A stretch of 64,000 bases of DNA from assembly GCF_021228795.1 (NCBI RefSeq), contig NZ_CP089309.1, forward strand, positions 1,116,001 through 1,180,000. The letters run 5' to 3'. Within the stretch, counting starts at the first letter, position 1, and each line of letters starts with the position of its first letter. The notes beneath the pieces were generated by a model. The model saw only the letters and a list, made by a program, of their open reading frames with translations, ran no database searches and was not told the DNA's origin. Positions 44,601 through 52,946 of this stretch are shown here, piece by piece. The position numbers and the translations under genes are program-made. The stretch comes from Thiocapsa bogorovii. Its GTDB lineage: Bacteria; Pseudomonadota; Gammaproteobacteria; Chromatiales; Chromatiaceae.

Positions 44601-47155
44601 ACCGCGTCCTCGAACAGGGGCTTCACACCGATGCGGGGCGCGCGGGTCACGATCGGCAGGGTCAGGCTGCGCTCGACCGGGCGCCCGCTGCCTTCGATGA
44701 GACGCACGTGCAGATCCGCTTCGAGCGGTCGGCTGGTCGGCGGCAGATCGGGCAGTTGCAGTGCGATCTCGGCCTTGCCTTGGTCGTCGGTGCGGGTGGT
44801 GGCGAGAGGTTGGCCGACCGGCTCGACCGGCTCGCTCGCCAGGCCGAATCGGAACCCGGGAAACGCGGCGAGGCCCTGTGCGGGCTTGACCTGCACCTCG
44901 CCCTCGACGGCGACACCCGCGGCGGGTGCACCGAAGAGGAAGCGTGCATCCAGTGCGATCTCGGGCAGGTCCTCGGGATCCAGGGTCTTCACCGGGCTCT
45001 CCAGCTCGAAGGCGAGACGCTCGGGCTCGAAGTCCTCGACCAGGAAGGTCACCTCGGCCAAGGGCGGTGCCTTGGGGTCGCTGTAGGTCGCCGCGCGCCA
45101 GGTGCCGCGCATGGCGGCGCGGCTCAGGTCCAGCGTCGCCCGATAGCCGCCGAGGCCCTGGTCTTGGACGAGGACACGACCATGCTCGACCCCGTCGGGG
45201 CGTTTGAAGATGACGGTAATCGGCAGATCCGGGACGGCGTCGGCCTTGGCATCGCGCACCAGGGCGGTGAGCTCAACGGTCTCGCCGGGGCGGTAGGCGC
45301 CGCGCTCGGTCACCAGATAGACATCGAGCGGCCCGGGCGCGGGACGACCCGTCACGCCCCGATCGCTCAGATCGAAAGGGGTCTGGGTGAGGACGAGAAA
45401 GCCATAGTCGCCGTCGGGACCCTCGGCGACCAAGACGGCGGGCGCATTCCCGCCGGTCCCGCGCAGCAGGCCGGGCTCGAAGCGGGCATGGCCGTCGGCG
45501 TCGGTGGTCGCCTCGCCGAGGATGTCGTCGTTGAGCGCGACCAGGCGCAACTTCGTGCCGGCGACCGCATCGGCGCTCGAGAGCGAGCGCACCAAAGCAT
45601 GCAGACCGTCGTTGCCCGAGAAGCTCGCAAGCCCCAGGTCCGAGACCAGGAACCACTGGGTCGCGAGCGCCTCGGGCTCTTGCGCCGCGTTGTGCGCTTG
45701 GGCGGTCATGGCGTAGACGCCCGGACGCAGGTCCTTGACCAGCTCGCCGACCGGTACCGAGGTGGTCACCTCGCGATTGAGCCTGCTCTCAACCGGGGGT
45801 TTGACCTCGATGTAGCCGCTCCAGATCGCCTCCCCCGAGCGATCGGCGATCCGGTTCGCGTCCCAGGTCGAGAGCTGCTGGCGGAACCGCCCGCTCGCCA
45901 CCGCAGAGCCGAGGGCACGGTCGCCGATGCGGTAGACCGCCGCGTCGATCCGATCCGTGTTCACCGAGACGACCGGGATGGCCGGATCGCCGCCTGCAGG
46001 CAGGACATAGGCGCGCCCGAGGAAGCGGACCATGGGCGCGCGGTCACGCACGAAGATATCGAGATCCGACGCCTTGGCGAGGGTCTCCCCGTCGGATGCC
46101 GGGAGCCCGGCGCGAACCTGGATACGGTAGCGCGCGCCGTGCTCGACACCGTCGATACAGATCTGGCGGGCCTCGACCTCGATCGGCAGATCGGTGCGGT
46201 CGGTCACCCGCACGAAGTCGGCAAGCTGGCCGCGGTCGCGGGCCAGAGGGTCGCTGAATTGGAGACAGATGCGGGGGCTCGCGGCGTCCGAGTCGACCTC
46301 GTGCCCGGTGACGCGGAAACCGTGCTCGCCGATCAGACGGTTGTATTCGGCGCGAACGGAGGCGTCTTCGACCAGCGCGAGCGAGGCGCGTAGGGCGCGG
46401 ATCGCAGGGCGCCAGTCGTCGCGCTCGGCGAGGGTACGCGAGAGGACCACCAGGGCATCGGCACGCTCGGCGACCGCTGCAGATCGCCAGTAGGCGTTGA
46501 CAGCCGCCGCGGTGGCGTCCCGCTTGAAGGTTTGCTTCGCCTGCCAATCGGAGGGCGAGGCCGCCATCGCCGTGCGGGCGAGCTCGAGCCAGAGGACGCG
46601 CTCCTCGGGAGCGAGGCGAAGGGCCGCAGCGTAGAGGTCCGCGGCGCGTTCCGGGTTATTGGCGGCAGCCCGCCGGGCCTCGGCGGCCATAGAGTCGGCT
46701 GTTTGATTGCGGGGTGTCGTCTCGGCAATGCGCGCCGCCAGCGTTCGGGCGGCCTCCGGCTCGCTGCGCGGGAGGAAACGCAGCTCCGCACCGCGGGTCG
46801 CGGCAAGGTCCTCGGGCGGCAGGCTCGCCTGGCCGATCCGGACACGACCTGAAACGGCATCCGGGAAGGGACGCGCGTCGGAGGCGGACTCTTTGAGGAA
46901 ACACCACCCGGCCTTGCTATTGAAGGTGAAGGCACGGCAGCGGGTGTCGTCGAGACAGGCGTCGCGACAGGTTTCCAGATCGACCTCTTTCAGGGTCTCG
47001 TAATCCCCGCCGAAATAGTCCATGCCGGGGGTCAGGAGGATGCTGCGCTCGCCGCCTTCGGCCGCTTCGCTCGCCGTCGGCCAAACCGCCGACAAGCAGG
47101 CGGCGAACAGCCCCGCGACAAAACCCAAGGAGACGCGAGGGTAAAAACCGAGCAT
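41612..47155 (-). CDS. Bacterial alpha-2-macroglobulin with N-terminal PAN/Apple domain
   Basis: A giant periplasmic protein of 1847 residues, expected to trap proteases through a bait region and a reactive thioester. It begins with a signal sequence (MLGFYPRVSLGFVAGLFAACLSA). FAAC could also be a poor lipobox, so membrane anchoring is possible. A PAN/Apple domain follows (about 40-115; CRDACLDDTRCRAFTF and WCFLKE). Macroglobulin domains fill the middle, with VYLVTERGAYRPGETVELTALVRD near 600. The thioester motif PYGCTEQ is intact near residue 1396, and helical TED repeats follow. It ends with a receptor-binding-like domain. I start at 47155 because the signal peptide begins there, not at 47197. 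PbpC, its usual partner gene, is absent next door; an SLT lipoprotein is adjacent instead. Confidence 0.95.
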   Translation of the reverse strand: MLGFYPRVSLGFVAGLFAACLSAVWPTASEAAEGGERSILLTPGMDYFGGDYETLKEVDLETCRDACLDDTRCRAFTFNSKAGWCFLKESASDARPFPDAVSGRVRIGQASLPPEDLAATRGAELRFLPRSEPEAARTLAARIAETTPRNQTADSMAAEARRAAANNPERAADLYAAALRLAPEERVLWLELARTAMAASPSDWQAKQTFKRDATAAAVNAYWRSAAVAERADALVVLSRTLAERDDWRPAIRALRASLALVEDASVRAEYNRLIGEHGFRVTGHEVDSDAASPRICLQFSDPLARDRGQLADFVRVTDRTDLPIEVEARQICIDGVEHGARYRIQVRAGLPASDGETLAKASDLDIFVRDRAPMVRFLGRAYVLPAGGDPAIPVVSVNTDRIDAAVYRIGDRALGSAVASGRFRQQLSTWDANRIADRSGEAIWSGYIEVKPPVESRLNREVTTSVPVGELVKDLRPGVYAMTAQAHNAAQEPEALATQWFLVSDLGLASFSGNDGLHALVRSLSSADAVAGTKLRLVALNDDILGEATTDADGHARFEPGLLRGTGGNAPAVLVAEGPDGDYGFLVLTQTPFDLSDRGVTGRPAPGPLDVYLVTERGAYRPGETVELTALVRDAKADAVPDLPITVIFKRPDGVEHGRVLVQDQGLGGYRATLDLSRAAMRGTWRAATYSDPKAPPLAEVTFLVEDFEPERLAFELESPVKTLDPEDLPEIALDARFLFGAPAAGVAVEGEVQVKPAQGLAAFPGFRFGLASEPVEPVGQPLATTRTDDQGKAEIALQLPDLPPTSRPLEADLHVRLIEGSGRPVERSLTLPIVTRAPRIGVKPLFEDAVEEGGNAGFEIILIDSANDPNGQRQPTEGLRWTLSRLTTDFQWYESDGSWKYEPIVSTQRVASGTLESGQIDAATGAARIEARVEWGGYRLSVEGPDGTALPVDLEFEAGWYVAPRAVDTPDLLKVSLDRAEYRVGETLKARIEPRFPGVALVMVIDDRLIEMRTVEVPEEGAIVELPVTRAWGPGAYVTATLYRSMDLEARRMPGRAIGLTWAGVDPGDRRLDVGLGVDSAVVIRPRQRLEFPIQVANAPAGEPVYVTLAAVDLGILNLTRYESPAPDRWYFGQRRLGMEVRDLYGQLIDRMQGVAGVVRSGGDGAMIRLEGPPPTEELVAFQSEIIRLDAQGRANVAFDIPDFNGTLRVMAMAWSEQGVGHAVEDLLVRDPVVMMASLPRFLAPEDSSRLLLELTHVDGPAGDVTLTVATEGGHVRIPADQAERILTLAQGGRTAVQIPIEAVSVGDETLSLVLRTPDGQALSKTLGIPVRSNAPAVSRNSVVDLAPGGELRLHDSAWSEMLPGTGELSVSITGAGPLDVAGLVTGLDRYPYGCTEQLTSRALPMLYLNAVATTIGLGTHAEIRERVREAIGEVLANQASNGSFGLWGTGGDDGWLDAYVADFLTRARERGYSVPDRAFDMALDNLRNRLAYVPDFTSGGEDIAYALYVLARNGRAAIGDLRYYAETKLDAFSTPMAKAQLGAGLALMGDRPRADRVFRAAVDMLEEGDDEGAWRADFGSKLRDGAAVLTLAAESATGAVDLQALARRLEQGWVNANDTSTQDDAWLLLAAYALMQGADKPQLTLAGESWSGPWFSRLGADTAVALPLIVGNAGQRPLQALVSIGGIPLTPEPAGGDGYRIERAYYDLDGRRIDPSAVTQGDRMVAVITVSADEQRQARLIVDDPLPAGFEIDNPSLIKAGDIADIAWLGLEETAEHLEFRADRFVAAVDRGPKAPTRFQLAYRLRAVSPGVFAHPAATVEDMYRPQRRAWTDTGRVEVMLPVR

Positions 47156-47288
47156 GACGACACTCCTGTGGTCACCGACGGCGGTGGGTCCGAGCAACTC
47201 TAGTGCGCGTTCCGCCCGAGGTAAAGGGAATGCCCTGCCTGGATCGAGGCGCCACTCGCCCCTATCCGCGGAGCCACCGGACGGTGTG

Positions 47289-47354
47289 GTCGGGCTTCAG
47301 CCCGACAAAGCCATCCGGGGAAGACGGCACGGCCTCGTCGGACTCAAGTCCGAC
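47289..47354. repeat. Two REP-like palindromes
   Basis: GTCGGGCTTCAGCCCGAC (47289-47306) and GTCGGACTCAAGTCCGAC (47337-47354) are near-perfect 18-base palindromes with the same layout, 30 bases apart, in the gap between the macroglobulin gene and the SLT gene. They may stabilise or end transcripts. Confidence 0.75.
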
Positions 47355-47361
47355 CCACGGC

Positions 47362-47958
47362 TCAGCGACGACAGGAGCGCAGCTGTGCCCCGTAGGTCTT
47401 GGCCTGCTTGTCGACGCGGCGCGCGACGCGCACCAGCCAATCCTTTTTTCGATAGGTCCCGCGTTGGAAGCCGCGATGACCCTCATGGTAGGCAAGGTAC
47501 TGGCTGTAGCCGTCCCATTTGGAGATGCCGAGGGTGCGGTGGCTGACGTCGGTATACCAACCGACGAAGTCGACCGCGTGGTCGAAATTGGTCCGCTTCG
47601 CGCGCCGATGACCGGTCTGCTCCCGATACCAGTCCCAGGTCCCGTCGATCGCCTGCGAGTAACCGTAAGCGCTGGAGACCCGCCCCGGCGGCCGGGCGTC
47701 GTGCCGGAAGCTCGACTCGGCCTGGATAATGGCCAACTGGACCGGAACCGGGGTTCCCCATTTGCGCTCGGCCTTCTTCGTCGCTTTGTACCAGCTCGGG
47801 CGCTCTTTGAAGATCGCGCAGGCATCCAGCGGCTTCGAAGGCGGAGGCGGGGCGGAGGCACAACCTCCGACGAGCAGAAGGACGAGCCCGAAGAGGCCGA
47901 GAACGCTTGATCGCGCGCGATGGGAGGCAGGCCATCGACCGATGCGAGCCGGGGTCAT
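47362..47958 (-). CDS. SLT-domain lytic transglycosylase lipoprotein
   Basis: A 198-residue protein. The N-terminus SSVLGLFGLVLLLVGGCASAPPPP has a good lipobox (VGGC), so it should be an outer- or inner-membrane lipoprotein. The SLT fold is visible in VPVQLAIIQAESSFRHDARP, where the Glu of ESSF is the catalytic acid, then SSAYGYSQAIDGTWDWYREQTG and a C-terminal YLAYHEGHRGFQRGTY. It would cut peptidoglycan glycan strands. I start it at 47958 where the lipoprotein signal begins; the longer open frame upstream is unlikely. It is oriented like the macroglobulin gene and lies 207 bases before it. Confidence 0.88.
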   Translation of the reverse strand: MTPARIGRWPASHRARSSVLGLFGLVLLLVGGCASAPPPPSKPLDACAIFKERPSWYKATKKAERKWGTPVPVQLAIIQAESSFRHDARPPGRVSSAYGYSQAIDGTWDWYREQTGHRRAKRTNFDHAVDFVGWYTDVSHRTLGISKWDGYSQYLAYHEGHRGFQRGTYRKKDWLVRVARRVDKQAKTYGAQLRSCRR

Positions 47959-48277
47959 CGACAGGACCGGCAGGACCGCAAGGCCGAGCGGAAGGCCCGG
48001 TATGGCTGAGTTTTGCCTTGATCTCTCGGTGCGAGAGCACCGTTGGTCTCGCAGACACATGCGCCTGAACCGAACCCGCCAACCGAGCCCGATCCGACCG
48101 ACAACTGCACTCGGAGAAGACCGAAATCGTCCGGCGCAGTCGGAAAATCCTGCTGAAATTCCCTTAACACTCATCGAAAGTAAGGGTTAATATCCGGTTG
48201 CTTGATCAATTCGACGGACCTCCTGACCCGGGGGATGCGTCGATCACTCGCCCACTGACCCGAAAGGAGGGTTCCCC

Positions 48278-48925
48278 ATGTTCAAATCCAAAGACGCTGC
48301 CTCGACGGAGACAGCGAAAAAAGCGAAAAGTACCGACCAAGGCTCGCTGATGATGGCTCTCTTGCCGTCGGTCATCCTCTATGTGGCCGCGGTCGTTCTC
48401 ATTGCATTGACCCGAGACGATGCGACTGGAACCATACCCTATTGGGAAACCTTCGTCCCGGTTGTCGCCTTCATCTCCTTGCTCTCGGGCTTCGGACAGG
48501 CCTACGTCCGCGATCAATCTTACCTCTTCTACACCTTGAAGCAGGTCCTGCACTGGGGGATCGTGATCGGTCTGCTGTGGCTGCTGCACACTCACGGGGT
48601 GCGCGCCGCGCTCGACGATCAGAAGTACCTGCTTGTGCTGCTCTACCTGCTCGGCCTCGCGACCCTGCTCGCCGGCCTGCACATGGATTGGAAATTCATC
48701 TTCTTCGGTGCCTTCCTGGCGTTCTGCACCTATCTCATGGCCGCCCCGGAGAATGTCGCCATCCTCGCCCCGATCGGGGAGACCTTCGGAATCGCCAATG
48801 CGCAAGACAAACCGATGGCCATGATGATCGGCACCGCCGTGGCCGCCTTCCTGGCCAGCACCCTGGTCCTCATCGGGATGCGCGGGGCCATCCTGTCCAA
48901 GCGCGTCAGTACTGCACGGGCCTGA
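48278..48925 (+). CDS. Unknown membrane protein
   Basis: A 215-residue protein with about six hydrophobic segments (for example MALLPSVILYVAAVVLIAL, YLLVLLYLLGLATLLAGL, GTAVAAFLASTLVLIGM) after a Lys-rich N-terminal 20 residues that should face the cytoplasm. Short soluble loops carry WETFVPVV and GQAYVRDQSYLFYTLKQ. I do not recognise the family. AAAGGAGGG lies 8 bases before the ATG, one of the best ribosome binding sites in the window, so it is surely translated. A strong hairpin follows. Bases 47959-48277 upstream hold no gene and should contain its promoter. Confidence 0.85.
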   Translation: MFKSKDAASTETAKKAKSTDQGSLMMALLPSVILYVAAVVLIALTRDDATGTIPYWETFVPVVAFISLLSGFGQAYVRDQSYLFYTLKQVLHWGIVIGLLWLLHTHGVRAALDDQKYLLVLLYLLGLATLLAGLHMDWKFIFFGAFLAFCTYLMAAPENVAILAPIGETFGIANAQDKPMAMMIGTAVAAFLASTLVLIGMRGAILSKRVSTARA

Positions 48926-48943
48926 GGGGATCGCCTAAACCTG

Positions 48944-48969
48944 CGCCGCGTCGGAAAGCCGACGCGGCG
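48944..48969 (+). terminator. Strong hairpin after the membrane protein gene
   Basis: CGCCGCGTCGG and CCGACGCGGCG form a perfect 11-bp stem with loop AAAG, 18 bases after the stop. No T run, but the stem is very stable. No gene is supported between 48970 and 49156. Confidence 0.7.
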
Positions 48970-49156
48970 TGCCGGTTCGAAGGTCCCGCCAGACGCCCGA
49001 TCGGCACCTTGCCCGACTCGGGCGCGCCATATGAAAGAGCGACCTAGCGGGTCCGGAAAGCCTCCGCTGCTCGACGATACTCGGGGCGACACCGACCCGC
49101 AAGACGCCGGGATCCTCTCGGTCGATACCTCTCGGCGCGAGAACCAGAGTCCGGGA

Positions 49157-50269
49157 TCACACGATCTCCGACGCCGGCACATACCGATAGCCGAGTGCCT
49201 CGGCCACTGCAGCATGCGTCACCTGCCCTTCGCATACATTCAGACCACTGCGAAGATGCGGATCATCCCTTAAGGCTGCACGCCAACCCTCGTCGGCCAA
49301 CGCCAGCACATAGGGGAGTGTCGCGTTGTTCAGGGCGTAGGTGGAGGTGTGAGGCACTGCGCCGGGAATGTTCGCGACGCAATAGTGCAGGATGCCGTCG
49401 ATGACATAGGTCGGCCGCTCATGCGTCGTCGAACGCGACGTCTCGAAACAGCCCCCTTGATCGATCGAAACATCGACCAGCACGGCCCCGCGGCGCATGT
49501 CGCCGAGCATCGCCCGCGTGACCAGGTGCGGCGCCGTCGCTCCCGGGACCAGGACCGCGCCGATCACCAGATCGGCCTCCCGGAGCGCGTCGCCCAGCGT
49601 CGCCCGATTGGAATGCACCACCCGCGCGCGCGACTCGAAGTGTGCCGCCAATCGGTCCAGCACCACCGGATTTCGATCCAGAATGGTCACGTCCGCCTGT
49701 AGGCCCACCGCCATCTGCGCCGCGTTGAAACCGACGACCCCACCGCCCAGGATCAGCACCCGACCGGGCGCAACGCCGGGGACACCGCCGAGCAGCACAC
49801 CGCGCCCGCCGTGCTCAGCCTCCAGAGCCGTCGCGCCCGCCTGGATCGCGAGTCTTCCCGCAACCTGGCTCATCGGCCGCAGGAGCGGCAGGCCGCCGAG
49901 TGCATCGGTGACCGTCTCGTAGGCGATGCAGACCGCCCCGGAGGCGACCAGATCGCGCGTCTGGTCCGGGTCCGGCGCGAGGTGCAGATACGAGAACAAG
50001 ACCTGTCCCGGCCGCAGCCAGGCCCGCTCTTGTGGTTGGGGCTCCTTGACCTTCACCAACAAATCGGCCCGCGCAAAGACCTCCTCGGCCGTCGCACAGA
50101 CCTGCGCACCCGCGGCGCGGTAGGCGTCGTCGGTCGCGCCCATACCGTCCCCCGCGGCGGTCTCGACCAGCACCTGATGGCCCCGATGGACGGCCTCGGC
50201 CACCGCTTCGGGCGTCAGGCCGACACGATGTTCATGGGCTTTGATCTCACGCGTGACTCCGATCAGCAT
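49157..50269 (-). CDS. ald: Alanine dehydrogenase
   Basis: A 370-residue cytoplasmic enzyme that interconverts L-alanine and pyruvate with NAD and ammonia. MLIGVTREIKAHEHRVGLTPE is the classic N-terminus, including the substrate-binding Arg. KVKEPQPQERAWLRPGQVLFSYLHLA has the catalytic Lys and His. GRVLILGGGVVGFNAAQMAVGLQADVTILDRN is the nucleotide-binding fold. VDVSIDQGGCFETSRSTTHERPTY and the ending are also conserved. I prefer the ATG at 50269 because AAGGAG is 7 bases away; the ATG at 50275 is only one base from it. Confidence 0.96.
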   Translation of the reverse strand: MLIGVTREIKAHEHRVGLTPEAVAEAVHRGHQVLVETAAGDGMGATDDAYRAAGAQVCATAEEVFARADLLVKVKEPQPQERAWLRPGQVLFSYLHLAPDPDQTRDLVASGAVCIAYETVTDALGGLPLLRPMSQVAGRLAIQAGATALEAEHGGRGVLLGGVPGVAPGRVLILGGGVVGFNAAQMAVGLQADVTILDRNPVVLDRLAAHFESRARVVHSNRATLGDALREADLVIGAVLVPGATAPHLVTRAMLGDMRRGAVLVDVSIDQGGCFETSRSTTHERPTYVIDGILHYCVANIPGAVPHTSTYALNNATLPYVLALADEGWRAALRDDPHLRSGLNVCEGQVTHAAVAEALGYRYVPASEIV

Positions 50270-50550
50270 GCTCATACTCCTTCGCTCTGCACGTTGCGAT
50301 CATGCAGGCTCCAGTGCGGTTGTTGAACCCTTGGGACACCGTCCGATTGTCCGTAGAAACCATGTTTCGGGTGTCGCAAATGCCCTTGTCGGCGAGTTGC
50401 GCCGACGGATGCGCGGCATCCATGATCCAACACGAGTGTAGCCTCGGAATCCCCTTCCGGCCGACAGGGCAGGGACTCGCGGCCGGTCGCTCGCCTCCGC
50501 GATGGCGATAGCGTACTCTTCGGGCCTTTGTCGATCATGGGAAGGTAAAC

Positions 50551-52224
50551 GTGACCGCCATTCGCAGCCGGCATACCGGACAAGGGGATCAACGCGGATT
50601 CGTCGCCGCAATCGGCCACTGGCTCGACCGCAACATCCTGGAGATGGGGCGCGAGATGCGGCTCTCGTATCTACCCCCCTTGATGATCTATGTTGCCTAC
50701 GGCATCCAGGGGCTGACCGCCATCGTCGGCACCTTCTTCGTCAAGGACTATCTCGGGCTGCCCGCCTCCTTCCTCGCGGCACTGGCCTTCTGGGCCGGCA
50801 TCCCCTGGGTGCTCAAGATGCCCCTGGGGCACCTGGTGGATCTCATCTGGCGCCACAAGGCCGGGTTGGTCTATCTCGGCGCCGCCATGCTTTCGGCGAG
50901 CTTGCTGATCATGATCGGCCTGCTGTCGGAACGCGCGGCGATGGACGCCGTCATGCCCGTAGAAGCCTGGTACGTGCTTGCCGCGCTGCTTGCGCCCACG
51001 GGCTACGTCATTCAGGACGTAGTTGCGGACGCCATGACCGTCGAGGCGGTCCCGCGGGTCGACGCCGATGGCCAGCCGATCGATCGTGCTCGGCTCAAGC
51101 TGATGCACACCACGATGCAGACCCTCGGGCGGATCGCCATCATCGGCGGCGGGGTGCTGGTGTCGCTGGCCAACATCTACCTCTTTGCGGGCGTCGAGGC
51201 CATGTCGGAGGCCGAGAAGGTCGCGACCTATATCCTGATCTACGAGATGGCCTTGGCGATTCCCGTGATCTCGGTGCTCGGCGTCGCCCTGGCGAGCTTC
51301 ATCAAACGCCGTGACCTGCGCCGCCTCGTCGCCAAGGGCTTGGATGAGAACGACGCCCGTCAGCGGCTGGAACGGCCCACCGAGATCACCACACCGAATT
51401 GGTGGATTCTCGGCGGTAGCCTCGCATTCGTCGTCTTTACCCTGGGCATGGGACTCACGGACGTGCCCTTCAACCAGGAGATCATCTTCGTCGGCTCCAT
51501 GTCGATCGTCGTCTTCCTCATGTCCCGCTTGATGCGGGTCCTGGACGCCGAGGCGCGGCTCTATCTGTTGGGTACGGCCATCATCATCTTCGTCTTCCGT
51601 GCCATGCCGGGACCGGGTGCCGGCCAGACCTGGTGGATGATCGACGAGCTGGCCTTCGACCAGCAGTTCCTGTCCGTGCTTTCGCTCATCGGCAGTACGC
51701 TGGCGCTTGCGGGTCTCTTCATCTTCCGGCGCTTCATGGCCGAGCACTCCATCGCCCATGTCGTGGTCTTCCTGACCCTGCTCACGAGCGTCTTCTACCT
51801 GCCCATCGTCGGCATGTATTTCGGGCTGCACCACTGGACCGCGGCCATGACCGGCGGCATCGTCGATGCACGCTTCATCGCCATCGTGGACACCGCGCTG
51901 GAATCCCCTCTGGGTCAGGTCGCCATGGTGCCCATGCTCGCCTGGATCGCCAATTCGGCCCCGGACAACCTCAAGGCCACCTTCTTCGCCGTCATGGCCT
52001 CGTTCAGCAATCTGGCGCTATCGGCGAGCCAGTTGGGGACCAAGTACCTCAACGAGATCTTCCTTGTGACCCGCGAGGTCAAAGATCCCATCAGCGGTGT
52101 GGTCAACGTACCGGCGGATTACAGCGAGTTGGGGCAACTGATGATCACCGCGTTGGTGATCGGCCTTGCGCTGCCCCTCGCCGCTGTCGCATTGGTGAAG
52201 GTGACTCGGCTGCGCAGCGCCTGA
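50551..52224 (+). CDS. MFS transporter, folate-biopterin transporter (FBT)-like
   Basis: A 557-residue membrane protein with 12 or more hydrophobic segments. YVAYGIQGLTAIVGTFFVKDYLGLPASFLAALAFWAGIPWVLKMPLGHLVD and PTGYVIQDVVADAMTVEAVPR are typical of the BT1/FBT branch of the major facilitator superfamily, which carries folates and pterins in cyanobacteria, plants and protists. The bacterial substrate is not proven. ALESPLGQVAMVPMLAWIANSAPDNLKATFFAVMASFSNLALSASQLGTKYLNEIF is the conserved second-half block. GGAAGG lies before a plausible start at 50551 (ATGACC context gives MTAIRSR via an alternative codon). A terminator-like hairpin follows. Confidence 0.88.
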   Translation: MTAIRSRHTGQGDQRGFVAAIGHWLDRNILEMGREMRLSYLPPLMIYVAYGIQGLTAIVGTFFVKDYLGLPASFLAALAFWAGIPWVLKMPLGHLVDLIWRHKAGLVYLGAAMLSASLLIMIGLLSERAAMDAVMPVEAWYVLAALLAPTGYVIQDVVADAMTVEAVPRVDADGQPIDRARLKLMHTTMQTLGRIAIIGGGVLVSLANIYLFAGVEAMSEAEKVATYILIYEMALAIPVISVLGVALASFIKRRDLRRLVAKGLDENDARQRLERPTEITTPNWWILGGSLAFVVFTLGMGLTDVPFNQEIIFVGSMSIVVFLMSRLMRVLDAEARLYLLGTAIIIFVFRAMPGPGAGQTWWMIDELAFDQQFLSVLSLIGSTLALAGLFIFRRFMAEHSIAHVVVFLTLLTSVFYLPIVGMYFGLHHWTAAMTGGIVDARFIAIVDTALESPLGQVAMVPMLAWIANSAPDNLKATFFAVMASFSNLALSASQLGTKYLNEIFLVTREVKDPISGVVNVPADYSELGQLMITALVIGLALPLAAVALVKVTRLRSA

Positions 52225-52249
52225 GGCGTTCATGCACCGGGATACTCGG

Positions 52250-52268
52250 GACCCGCCTTGCGCGGGTC
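52250..52268 (+). terminator. Terminator after the FBT-like gene
   Basis: GACCCGC and GCGGGTC form a 7-bp stem round CTTGC and are followed by TTTC, a plausible Rho-independent terminator 25 bases after the stop. Confidence 0.6.
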
Positions 52269-52332
52269 TTTCGGGGTGACTATGTTCCGAACCAAGACCA
52301 TCCTCGGATACGCAAAAGCGCGAGGTCCCGAC

Positions 52333-52926
52333 ATGATCACGAGCACAACCGAACCCCGCAGGTCATCCTCGCTCGCTCGCCTCTTTCGGGTCTCGGTCGC
52401 GGACTACCATCGCATGGGCGGAACCGGCATCCTCGGACCGGACCTGCGCACCGAATTAATCGACGGAGAGATCGTCGAGATGCCGCCGATAGGGCATCCG
52501 CACGCGGGGACCGTGAAGCTCCTGGCCAACCTGATGAAAGAAACCATCGGTCGAGACGCAATCGTCGCGGTTCAGGATCCTGTGTGGCTGAACGGTCACA
52601 GCGAACCAATGCCCGATATCGCCTTGCTGCGCCCGCGCCCGGACTATTATCGCAATGGTCACCTGGGGCCGGCCGACGTGCTCTTGTTGGTCGAGGTCGC
52701 CGACAGCAGCCTGGCCAATGATCGGGAGATCAAGCTCCCCCGCTATGCACGCGCCGGGATCCCGGAGGTCTGGCTCGTGGATCTCGCGGGCCGCCGGCTC
52801 GCAATCCATCGGCAGCCGGCCGCGAACGGATACTCGGAGATCCGCGCTGTCGACGACCGGTCGGCGATCGCGTTGCCGCTGGGCCCCGATGTCCGTCGGA
52901 CGATCGATCTCACCGCACTCTTCTAG
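52333..52926 (+). CDS. Uma2-family (DUF820) endonuclease-like protein
   Basis: A 197-residue protein of the PD-(D/E)XK superfamily. FRVSVADYHRMGGTGILGPDLRTELIDGEIVEM is the usual opening, followed by HPHAGTVKLLANLM, WLNGHSEPMPDIALLRP with the catalytic Asp, and LLLVEVADSSLANDREIKLPRYARAGIPEVWLVD with the Glu-x-Lys-like pair. Such genes are abundant in cyanobacteria and phototrophs; their role is unclear. I choose the ATG at 52333; an in-frame ATG at 52282 is an alternative. The next gene starts 20 bases after its stop. Confidence 0.93.
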   Translation: MITSTTEPRRSSSLARLFRVSVADYHRMGGTGILGPDLRTELIDGEIVEMPPIGHPHAGTVKLLANLMKETIGRDAIVAVQDPVWLNGHSEPMPDIALLRPRPDYYRNGHLGPADVLLLVEVADSSLANDREIKLPRYARAGIPEVWLVDLAGRRLAIHRQPAANGYSEIRAVDDRSAIALPLGPDVRRTIDLTALF

Positions 52927-52946
52927 CACCCCGGATCTCCCAAACA

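Noticed and set aside
42887-46393. Plus-strand frames of 542 and 621 residues opposite the macroglobulin gene
   Set aside because: Antisense shadows in a GC-rich gene; no recognised domains.
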